NCBI GenBank assembly: GCA_000149265.1
Contig: CH003412.1
Coordinates: 3,085,853-3,149,852, forward strand
From: Ciona savignyi
Lineage: Eukaryota; Chordata; Ascidiacea; Phlebobranchia; Cionidae
Direction: 5' to 3'
DNA length: 64,000 bases
Made by a program: the position numbers and the translations under genes. Under the pieces are notes generated by a model. It made no database searches. It was given only the letters and a program-made list of their open reading frames with translations, and was not told the origin of the DNA. Below are positions 36,187 to 46,833 of the stretch, piece after piece (the stretch's first letter is position 1; each line of letters begins with the position of its first letter).

Positions 36187-37367
36187 TTATATGAAACCAT
36201 CTTAAGTGTCATTTTTAATAATGCAAGATACAAGTACCTCGTCCGGACTTATAAAAATACATTCGGGAATTTACTTTTTTGAACAAGATGCTCTAATTTA
36301 GAGTAAATTTGGGGGAATGTTAGTTTGTTTGAATGTTTTCTGAAATACAAGAAATTCGAAAAAAATCTCTAAAATGAAGATTACCAGGATTTGGGAAAAT
36401 TCTCAGAAAGTTGGAGCATTGTTGTTGTAATGGTACGTTTTAAAAACCGAGAAAATGTAAAATAGTTACAACTTCGTTGTTTATGTGTATTGGATACACA
36501 GTGGCAAATGAATGGTAAATTATTACAAAGGGAACTCTCGGCAGACCACAACATACCAAAAAAAGGTCATTTCCGGCTGCGATGTTCTGTGATAATCAGT
36601 ATCTCGTTGACTGAAATGGAGTATTAATTTATAATTTGTAAAAAAGTTCTAGATGTATAAAGTAAATTAACAAAACCAAAATGAAATTTAAATAATACAG
36701 TTTATAAACATAAGATGAGGCCATCCCATACACATATTTATTCTTTTGTCGGAAAATCCCAAGAAACTAAACACGACTCGAACCACTGATCTGCCCGATT
36801 CAATCTAATTAAAACATGTAAAGGTTTTGACTTGTGTATTTTATATAGTGTTAAAAATATAGGACAAATAATCTTTCCCCGCGTAGACCTAGGATATAAA
36901 ATTTTTTTCATACTCTGAGTGTCGCCGATGTTCTTTGTTATTCGGTATTTCTTGTGAATCGTACAATCCCGATTAATGCGGCAGAACCTGTGCTTGCTGT
37001 ATTTACTGGGATCGCTCCCTCAAGCGTATAAAAAACAACGAAGCGTTTCGCGATTTTTACTGTTGTTTGCCGGTTGTAGAAGTTAGGTTAGGGGACAGAA
37101 GTTATGGGTTAGGGTTAGGGCCGATGCACACTTACGGCGATGGCAAGCAATGCGAGCGATTATTTTGACGTCACTTCCTGTATCGCCGGCCTATCGCCCG
37201 ATTAGAAACTTGTTCTAATCCATATGGTTGTCCAGGAGGCCGCTTTAATCGAGATTTCCCATCTTCTAGCAAATAAAGCGCATGTGACAGTCCCGTCCCA
37301 TTTTCATGCCGCTATAAGCGATGAAAAATTGGCGGATTGGCTGAAACCACAATCAATTATAGTACTC

Positions 37368-37548
37368 TAGGGCTTCTTAAACTTTTTAAGCTTACGACCC
37401 TTTTTTCACGTTTAAAATCGTAAACAGGTCGAAATATATACAATAGATATAGTAGTTTTTGTGAAATTGATGTAGGCTACCTATTGTGACCCCTAAAATT
37501 TATTGCACGACCCACGTCGGGGTCGCGATCTCCAGTTTGAGAAGTCAT
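37368..37548. mobile_element. Small hAT-like MITE
   Basis: The left end TAGGGCTTCTTAAACTTTTT is matched by the right end AGTTTGAGAAG, with subterminal ACGACCC and GGGTCGCGAT words in inverted order. The layout is typical of hAT MITEs. A clear 8-bp target duplication was not found, so this is a decayed copy. Confidence 0.6.
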
Positions 37549-37617
37549 TTCCTTACTTATATTAAACAAAAATTCTTTTATAGTAATAATACGGATATGT
37601 AACAAAAGGATACTTTG

Positions 37618-37851
37618 TCCGGCCGGTTGGTCTAGCGGTTAAGTGCGTCGCCGTTCAATCGAGAGGTTGCAGAAACTGGTCGCTAGCAAGTCGGTTTTGT
37701 CCTTGGGCAAGGCACTTTACGAACATTGCCTGAACCCAGCGAATTAATGGATTCTATTAAATTGAAGGAACGTATCATCATGTACAACACACTGCAATAG
37801 CTCCGGTAACCCGACGGTGGGCGCGAGGTGATATTACGATCGCCCGATGTG
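37618..37851 (+). repeat. SINE, copy M (small deletion, tail lost)
   Basis: The head GGTTGGTCTAGCGGTTAAGT is intact. A gap removes about 10 bases after GAGAGGTTGCAG. The body runs to GGTGGGCGCGAGGTGAT and stops before the tail. Confidence 0.82.
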
Positions 37852-38760
37852 CGCAACGGTACAATAATGCATAAGCAAAACCGGCTACCTAATTTCATAA
37901 ATAGGGACGGGCTGTAGGGTACAAAGCGTAACCGCCCTCAGAACCACAAGAGCCTATAAACTTTACAGACTGTGGATTTGGAAACCCAATGCTTTAAGCC
38001 TAGACATCTCTGTGTCTGTGTCTCTCTGGTGAAATAAGGTCTTTAATATGCGATTTTGCAACCAAGGAAAAATGCGAGGCAAAGTATCTAAAACACGCAC
38101 AATAGATGATGTTTGCGATCTGTACAATAGAAGATCTTTATTTGCGCGCTGAATTTAGAAGTTTTTCCAGGCGGTTGATCGCATCGTGAATTGTAATTTT
38201 AATGTTAAATGTAATTTTATTGGTAAATTGTATGGGTATAATTCTGTAATTTTTCTCGTTTTTTAACTTCATCCAATATGGACATTATGCCGAAGTTGTA
38301 AATACCCAGCATTGCTGTTGTTTTTAACTTCCCCCTTTTGTATTTTTCATTTTGTTTTATACTTTATCCATCCAATAAAATCGTGATAATAACGATACTG
38401 TTATTTTTTTTATTTCTTCATTTTCATCATTATCCATTACATCAAGTTTCTTCCCAATGTTTGTTTGGAGATTAATTATCATGTTTATAACATAAACAAG
38501 TGGAATAATGCTGGCCATAAATAAATAGAGGATTAAGGCTTCTAAACATTGACTTAATATTATAAAAAAGAGTAGTTTCACTTATAAGGTTAGGAGAAAT
38601 CTGAACTAAATTAATTTACTAACATATAGCAAATAGAAAAAATGTCGTGTCGCACACAAAAAAAGGGGGCCGACTCTGAAAAAGTGGCTTGTCGCATGCG
38701 ACACTGCCCATTGCAAACCGTTATCCGTGTACCACAACGGGAGACACCGAATGGTGTTTT

Positions 38761-38962
38761 AGGCAAAACCGTTGGAAAACCTCGCCTATAGACCCTGTGG
38801 ATTAATGGATTGTACTAAACTGATACAACGTCTCAACCATATACACCACACTACAATAGCTCTGGTAACGCAACTGCGAGATTAAGGTAATCTTACTATT
38901 ACCCGTGTCCTAACTCTTCTGGGTTTTCCATTAGCGGGGATAAATGATAAATATGGGTCCTA
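38761..38962 (+). repeat. SINE, copy N (diverged)
   Basis: TGGATTAATGGATTGTACTA, ACACTACAATAGCTCTGGTA and TTTTCCATTAGCGGGGATAA preserve the order of the SINE body and tail. The head is unrecognisable. Confidence 0.65.
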
Positions 38963-39150
38963 AACAAAGCCTTACTTAGTTTCACAATTGGTAACATAAG
39001 ATCGAACTGTGCCTCAAATCGACTCTCCAGTATACTGCGGATGAAGTAGAACCGACCAAGATAGGTAAATTAACGTTTTTAAAAATTCTTATCCCAGCTT
39101 ACGGCTTGCTAAAAAGGAGTATGCAGATTTTGTTTAACGACCTCGGGTCG

Positions 39151-39275
39151 GATAATTGTTTTTATCTCCGTGAATGAAAAATTGATTTTCTTACACGTGC
39201 AATCGTCAGATGAGCTATCGCATACGCAAGGAAGTGGGCTCTAACGAGCAAATGTCAGATTATCTCGCATCCATT
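39151..39275 (-). repeat. SINE fragment (minus)
   Basis: TTTTTATCTCCGTGAATG and CGTGCAATCGTCAGATGAGC are the reversed tail and late body. A second, partly duplicated late-body piece follows at ~39250. Confidence 0.55.
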
Positions 39276-39289
39276 GTCTGTGTAAAACA

Positions 39290-40338
39290 GGGGTGGCCCA
39301 CCTTTCTCGGCCTGCGTGCCAAAATCGGCTAAAATTAATGGAAAAATTCGTTCGCGTGCCAACTAACAATTCGTGAGAACATATTTCTGTTTTTGAATGT
39401 TTACTCCTACTATAATAGAAGTTGTACTATTTCCTACTATAGTGGGAGTTCTGTACTTTTGAATTGCACTAATGTGACATCACATAGCTTCTTGGGATGT
39501 CATAAATGCCTATAGTCTGTAAGCTTACAACACAAATTGTTTGTTAAGTTGATTGGAAGAAAAATTGCGGAAAAACTTAATTTTACAGTTTTTTTTTCAA
39601 AAGCGTCGTTTAAATTTTTTGGAAGGTGTCTAGCGGTCCCAGAAAATTGTCTCGCGGTCCCCAAAAGACCGCGGACCCCAGTTTGAGAACCGCTGTTTTA
39701 CAGTAATGGCTTTTAATTTTTATCTTTACTGCAAAATAAGCGCTGTACTATTACTGATAGAGCAAACCTTAGGCAGGGGAAAAAGTGTGTTCAAAGATGC
39801 ATTTTTACTCTCAATAACGCAATTTGATAAACGCAACGATGAGCTTATGTGAAATAAGTTACCGGTCTTTTTTTACTTGCCGAAATATGCATTTATGACC
39901 TTTACCGATGCCGAATGACCTAACCGGTACATCGTACATCGTGTTTAGTCTTATACCACTTTGTATCTCAAATTGCTAACAAAAGTAAGTTAGGATGCTA
40001 AGGGTAACTGATATTAACTACATCTGGTTGGCTGCACAAACGTACAAATTTCTCTCACGTCCGATTCGTCTGTGGCAGCAGGTTGCGAAATTTGCAAGCG
40101 GATTGTTGTACTCTTTGGTGTTTGTTCAGTAACAATAACTCGGTAATAAATAATCAAATCTTCACAACTTACGGTAATAAACATTTTATGCATTTTTTTA
40201 TGTGGCCAAAGCTCAAATAATACAACTTTTAAGTTATCATCTTTAAGAGAAAGGAATCTAATTTCCTTGAACTAGCGTGCCAGAAATACGAGCTCGCGTG
40301 CCAAGTTGGGCACGTGTGCCAGGGGTTGCCCATGCCTG
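39290..40338. mobile_element. hAT-type element with perfect 8-bp target duplication
   Basis: The 1049-bp element begins CAGGGGTGGCCCACCTTTC and ends GGGGTTGCCCATGCCTG, an imperfect inverted pair. GTGTAAAA flanks both ends exactly (39282-39289 and 40339-40346). Subterminal GCGTGCCAAAATCGG and GCGTGCCAAGTTGG words are also typical of this group. No transposase frame exists, so it is non-autonomous. A second hAT-like end (CGCGGACCCCAGTTTGAGAA) is embedded at ~39640-39703. Confidence 0.85.
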
Positions 40339-40642
40339 GTGTAAAATATCTGGACCCATTATTTATTCATTGCTTACGTGTTTTCTTGATGTCTATATTT
40401 AACTAGTATAAATTGCGTCATAAACGTTAACGTAATAATGGTAGTTTATGTTGCAATCGTCTGTACTAGACCGCATGGCATATTTTTCTTTTTGAATTAC
40501 CGTAGACTGTAGAGGCTGCAGTGTACAATTTCCTTCCAATGCCGCATTTTTCAATACCGCTAAAATCCAAAGTTTGGTGAGTGTGTGATACTTATGATTA
40601 ATGTATATATTCGTTAGTTTATCGATTTGGTTATTTTATTTC

Positions 40643-40713
40643 GCCCTACCGGTTAGTCTGGTGTTTTGGTAGGACGCCTTTCAAACGAAAGGTTGAAGGT
40701 CCGAAACTGGTCG
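40643..40713 (+). repeat. SINE head fragment
   Basis: CCGGTTAGTCTGGTGTTTTG, CCTTTCAAACGAAAGGTTG and GTCCGAAACTGGTCGC retain the A- and B-box region only. It faces an inverted SINE piece at 40783. Confidence 0.7.
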
Positions 40714-40782
40714 CGTGTGTTTACTCAACGATACGCTTCATTTTCAAACTAGGAACTCTCTCCACCCGTGAAAGTAACAGTC

Positions 40783-40853
40783 AGTTTACCGGAGCTATTG
40801 CAGTATGTTGTGTATGATTAAGACTTTCCTTGTATTTAGTAGAACCCATTTGT
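40783..40853 (-). repeat. SINE body fragment (inverted)
   Basis: ACCGGAGCTATTGCAGTATG and TTTAGTAGAACCCATTTGTG are the reverse complement of the SINE middle. Together with the head at 40643 this forms a head-to-middle inverted arrangement of fragments. Confidence 0.65.
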
Positions 40854-42342
40854 GCGTGTTAAATCATCTGTTTAAAATTAGAAGTAATATTATAAACGAG
40901 CCTATTAGTCGTAACAACGGCATTGTTATCTAGAGTTGCGCAATATCTGCCTCGTGTATTTTTTAAAGTGACTGGTTGTAGTATTTTAGAAATAAAGTTA
41001 AAATGCCTACTGTATGAAATATTTTAAAACTAGTTTGGTAATAACATAACGTAAGGTGGAATAAAAGTTCCAGTTTGAAGAACGTTTTGAGGAGGCGTTT
41101 ACCCAATTATTCTCCCTATCTCTCCAATGCAAACTGATCTCACAAAAACGGCCGTCCGCCAAAATTCTGATGCTGGAAGTCTTAGATATTTTTAAAACAC
41201 AGTTTAAAACTAAAGCTTAAATCTGCAACCTAAACTCAAAACCGTCAAAATATTTGCTTAAAAATTTCAAGCTTATTAGGCCTACCCTCTGTAAATCGGC
41301 AACTTTTTTTTCCAACAAAACAGCTAAAAGATGCATAATTAACACCTTTATTTTTAAAATCATTGCTCATCTATTACAACTTAACATCTAAACGAGAACA
41401 CCGTCGCGCAGCCTAGCACATGCTGCTTCCAACCATACAAACATTGTTTCACTACGATTGTTACTCAGCATAACACTGTTTACAAACAATGACTAAGGGA
41501 GACTACCACTCTTCACCTCCTGCCATGCATAAAGGTCCATTAATTGGTTATACGCCATCCTAATAGTGGTAGAATTGCGCGTTTTCGTAACAAAAAATCA
41601 TGTTGTGCTACGTCGAGAACTAGACGATAATGTAATTTATTAAAGTATACACAGTATTGGATTTTCTATATACACCATGACTACATCAAACAACATCTAA
41701 TGATTTTGAAAACATAAGCATGATAAAAATATGGAACTTTTAAAACTCTTCAGACAAAATTTGTTTAAAAACCCTGAATATTTGCAGAGGCACAGATTAC
41801 TAATGAAAAAATATCCTTTATACAGAAAAGTATTCAATAGAACTTTAATAAGTGAATTTTAAAATAGTTAAAATGTTGCATACAGCCATATAAATTTTGC
41901 ATATCACAAATAGAAGACAATTATGCAATCATTACCTGGTGATACAAAAAGGAACTGAAGATAAAAAAATGTATCACTACCACAATAGGAAACTACAACA
42001 ATGCTAAGGAAGAGTTACAGTACTTAGAAAATTGTAGTGTTAATCAAGTATAACACTTGGTGAGACAGCTAATGTTCATAAGAAGGCAAACAATCATTTA
42101 GAAATAAGTGTATGTTTTATCTTTCTTAAAAATATGGACACAAATAAAATTATAAAAAAGCCCAAAATCTTAGATACCGGTACTTTAATTGTTGTATCGG
42201 GTCTAACTGTCCCATTTCTTAGATAAAAAAGGTATAGATCTTCACAGCAACAATTTTTGGAAATTTGGTTTTAAATAAAAATAAACTATTTTAAACTTTC
42301 ACCTACATAACCGTTGCAATGTCAGTACAATTTTTTCAATTC

Positions 42343-45300
42343 TTAAGCCCAAGGCGCTGTCTTGTCCTCTAAATTTAAAACTGCACCACGAGTTTCATAA
42401 CTTTTGAGTAAATCACACCATGTTTCCTGGTCTTGACACAATAAATGCTTGTTTCCTAGAATTTAAAATCACTGTAAGAACCAAATAACATTTTTTGTTG
42501 ATTACTTACAACTAATCCTTTTTGTGCAAGTTACCGAATCACTGTTTATCTATGTGAATGTGGTAATTGTCAAATTACCTTGTTTTGGGTTAGCGGGGCT
42601 ATTTCAGTGTGTTGTGCATGATTAATACATTCCTTTAATTTCGGTAGAACCTATCAATCCATGTGGTTTAGGCAATGTCTTCAAAGTGCCTTTCCCATGC
42701 ACACAGCCAACTAGCTAGTGGGCAGTATTGGACACAACCCTCTGGCTGAAAAACACTAACCCACCAAGCTATTCAGCCTGAATTATCATTGCTTGAACTT
42801 GATAAAACACATTAATGAAAATCCAAAAGTACCTTACCTACGATACACAGGCCTTTCCTTGCTCTTGTGATGGCGACATTAATCTGATGAGGATCAGTAA
42901 TAAACCCAAGGTATTTTCGGATCCAGTGGAGACTAGGATTCTCCTCTATGCTGTGAAGCTTTTGGGATCGGACAGTGGAAAGTATCACATAATCCCTTTC
43001 GCCCCCTAAAATAATGTAATTTTGGTATTAACTTGTGTAGTATACATTTAAAAAAACTAGGAATAAAATATCAAAAATTTATCAAGCCATTAATCTTGTG
43101 AATAGAAAACAGTAAAAGGGATTTTCACACTGCCAATAGCTATGGATAAATGAAGCTGTTGCAAAGTTTTGTTTATAATGTTTTTTTTTAGTTTAACTGT
43201 TTTATTGGATTCAAGGGATGTCCTACTAAGGGTCTTGCCAAACACTCATATAACCTTACAATATTTTGATACAAACCAATTCTCGTCTGAGCAGGCAGAC
43301 AAAAGTACTGTTAATATCATGCTGCCCAGCAAAGTACATTTATTGCAACCTCTATTACGAACCAGTTTTAATCATGTTAAATTTGGTTACAACAAATCTT
43401 GATGCGAAAATATGTTTAACCTAGCATTTAATATAATAATTAAATGTTTATTCAAATAACTAGAAAAAACAAAGGTCGTTACCACACAGGCAATTGTTTG
43501 GTTATTTTTATTGTTTGGTTACCAGGGTTTAGCTAGGTCCTAGGTGCGCCACAATTGCATTTCGTAAATTTACGACTAAGTTTGCATAGATCATAAACTA
43601 CTAAATGGTTAGTGTCTAGTTCATTCTTTTCCATTGTAAGATTTGTAACGTTAGTTCTGCATTACCTCTAGAAACAGCAAGAGCGCTCAGGAAACAGTAA
43701 TTTCGTTATGTGGGAAATTCGGAGATGAAAGTATTGAAATTAAACTTTTAATTTTCCATATTTTTTTAAAATTGTTTTAGTATTTAGCATATTGTTTTGA
43801 CTTCCCATGCAAAGTGCGCCCGTTCGTTTCTGAATTGGTCTCGGGTGCGCCACGAGGTCAAAAAGATCAAGAACCACTGGTTTAGACAGTGTAAAAGACG
43901 AGCTAAGTTAAGTTCATATTGTATAACCAGGTAATTCGAATAATATGAATTTCTCTATTCGAAATATAAAATTTAATATATTTACATTGTATTTTATGGA
44001 AACTAAAATATATTTCACATCTGCTTTGGCCATTCAACTGTACCTTGACTTGTGACCACAGTTCCAACATGCACTTTTGCTACACCACTATCTTTTATAA
44101 GATTTTTAATCAGGTCACATTGAGCCAAGTATGGAGACAAAATCATAATTTTAGACAAATCAATCTTCAGGTTGTAATGAAGTTTTTTGAGTATTCCAAT
44201 CTAAAATCAAAAATAAAAGAATAAATGTACATTGTTATAAAATCAATTTGAAATGAAAATTCTTAAAACATAATTGATTGCCTATTTATCAAAAAATTAA
44301 AAAACACCTTCGATACACCTGCACACATGTTATATTGTTACAAATACTTACAACAGCGTTTGCTTCAATCGTGTTGCATTTTGATGTGTCAGGATGCTCT
44401 GATTTTCCAATTGTGGAGTCTTCTTCACCCACCACATGGCAGAAGAGAGCCGTGTTATCTGGACTTCCATGATAAAATTTAGATGGGTATTTTCGCTCTC
44501 GCTCGTTAACTGATGAAGCAACAGCCAACTGGCCCTTGTAAAACTTGTTTGACGGAAATTCACAAATCGATTCATGCTAAAAAAAGAATAATATTACAGC
44601 ATTATTGAAATAGGATCTGAGTTGATTGCTACATTAAAGTTTTTGTTGGAAAAGTGAAAACCATCAAACATAAGAGTCACAAATACAAATGAATAATAAG
44701 TCATAGCTAAGATTCCATGCCATATAAACCAACCAACAAGGGTATGTAATATACACAAATTACAAGAAAATTTTAAGAGAAGAACTTCTTACCATTCGGT
44801 ACTGAGTGGTTAACATTCCAAACCTCCCTGTAGAGCTCATTTCTATTCTCTCAAACATGGATTTTTTTAGGCCGAGCTCAGCTGCTCTGGGACACATAAT
44901 AATTGGCTGAAGTTGCTTGTGGTCACCAATCAGCACAACCTAAACAGTTGTTTTTAAAAAATGTTTTTATGTGGTCAAGAAGCAAACCTGGTCGGCACTG
45001 GCTGAGATGATTGGAACTAAAGTTTCCGGTTCACTGCACATACCACTTTCATCCACAATGCATTGTGAAAATGAAAACTTTTTGGCTTTGATGTGAAGTT
45101 CGTTCTCTGTTGCCCTTTTTAGTAAATCTGTAATCAAATTATGATAGGTTACACAGAGCAGTAAAAAGCAAGCCTACAAGATCAGTAATTTCAAAACATA
45201 CATACACTACAATCGTTCTTGTAAACCTGATAAAAGGCATGTGACACACACTTGTATAACTCAATTAACCCGAAGATAATCTAACTATTGCATTGATTAT

Positions 45301-46833
45301 AACCCCCCTGTTCTTTACCATTTCTGGAAATAAATATAAAGATTCTACATTCTATTCATTGTGATTAGAATGATTTGAGGCACAACGTCCACTATACCTG
45401 CAACCTGGCATGCTGAAATGCAAGTGCTAACCAATATTTGACAGTTAGCAATCTCTATCAATTTTGCCATAGTAACAAGGTTATTGTAGGTGTTGATGTC
45501 TTCAAGCATAACTGGTTCCAAGCTGGAAAATCTGCAAATTATAAAAATGTTACAGAACGCCGTGTAAAGTCTTAGGCATAAAAGTCCTACCATCGAATTA
45601 TTTATCCATCTACCTACCCATCCATCCCACTTATCCACACACCTATCTAACCATACATCTTACCTTTCGACTTATTACCCCTGGGTAAAAAGCCATTGTA
45701 AAAGAGCCCATGGGGCTTTCTTGTTTCATATCTTTTTCAATAGAAGCCCAGGCTGTTATATTTCAAGTTCTATTATTTAATTGACTTCATATTTAACCAC
45801 TACTTCACATAACACGATGACAATAAGTAAACATAAATGATCAGTGCTGATTTTGGAGCACACACAAATATTTACTTTTTATCATATCTCTTTATTTCCT
45901 CTGCATGTTTGTTGCTACTCTCTCTTATTTTGTGGTGTAGTGCAATTGATTTCAGCATTTTGCTTTCTTCAGTTTGTGATTTTTGTTTCATCGGTATCGG
46001 TTTCAATGGGTTTGGAAAATCCTCCTCTTCGCGCAGCTTGCCATATACCCGTAAAACGTTAAACCCAGAATTTTTCAGGTAATCTGTTGAAATGAGATAA
46101 GACTGGTGATATGTGTTTTGTGCTCCACTACACAGATCTAATAGTAACACAAATTAAAAAAAAAGTAAAAATGCAGTAAAGAGTCCAAAGTTTAAACAAA
46201 TCTGTCCAGAAGCTTAAACTAGACTCACCGGCAACAACATCTACAGACTTGTTGGATGGACCACAGTATATTATTCTACTGGTGAAATTGGGTTTTCCTT
46301 GCAGTTTATTAAACATGAGGAAATAACAAGCAAGTTGTGCTCCCATATATGATTTTCCAGTTCCTGTAATTTTAGGTTTAAAAAAACTGTTGTTTATCTC
46401 CTTGGCTGGGACAAAAAAATGCAATTTATTATAAGATTAATTACTAAAACACATTACTCTAGGCTGTGTGTATTGGTGCTTTACTATGGTTTTTGTTTAA
46501 CTTATTTTACTGACTTAGCATACCATGTATATAAAGTTAGTATCAAAATTACAAAAATAAATTACCCCTTGTTTAGAGATTTTTCCAAATTTACCTGGTG
46601 GTCCTTGAATCAGGGTGGCTTTGTTAATCAGAGCTTTGCACACCTGTTGTGCTTGCACAAAGTTTAGCTTGTAATCGAAGCCCTGCAAACATTCTTGGCC
46701 AACATTGTTCAAAAATTCTGTGATTTCTTCATTGGGTGTAATATGTGGCTCAATATCCTCACCAAGGCATAAGAAGTTAACAACGTCATTGCTTTCACAA
46801 CTTGGCAATTTTGCTAACGCATTTGCCATTTTC
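42343..46833 (-). CDS. HELZ2: Helicase 2 block and C-terminus of the HELZ2-like gene
   Basis: Exons are 46833-46595, 46363-46229, 46083-45876, 45531-45398, 45127-44988, 44939-44793, 44576-44352, 44200-44044, 43005-42838 and 42455-42343, all in phase. In order they show the Q-like motif (NFVQAQQVCKALI), Walker A GPPGTGKS split by an intron, IIYCGPSNKSVDVVA (motif Ia), SIALHHKIRES, ILVSTCISA, motif II as VDESGM (usual form DEAG), VVLIGDHKQLQPII (III), QYRMHESICEFPS (IV), GTVVTSQGGERDYVILSTVR (V) and INVAITRARKGLCIVGN (VI). The protein ends KTAPWA then TAA at 42343. Confidence 0.93.

Larger units (their letters stand above)
36187..42342. other. Gene-free, repeat-dense block
   Basis: Between the 3' ends of NDUFB8 (plus) and the HELZ2-like gene (minus) no coding sequence could be supported. 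The space is occupied by SINE copies (37618, 38761, 39151, 40643), hAT-like elements (37368 and 39290), and a telomere-like stretch at ~37103. The HELZ2-like 3' UTR should extend leftward from 42342; a TTTATT (AATAAA on the minus strand) near 41635 is a possible end. Confidence 0.55.

Noticed and set aside
38357..38581. Minus-strand 74-codon frame with an apparent signal and membrane segment
   Set aside because: It has no ATG at its start, no splice partner and AT-rich composition; hydrophobicity follows from base composition.
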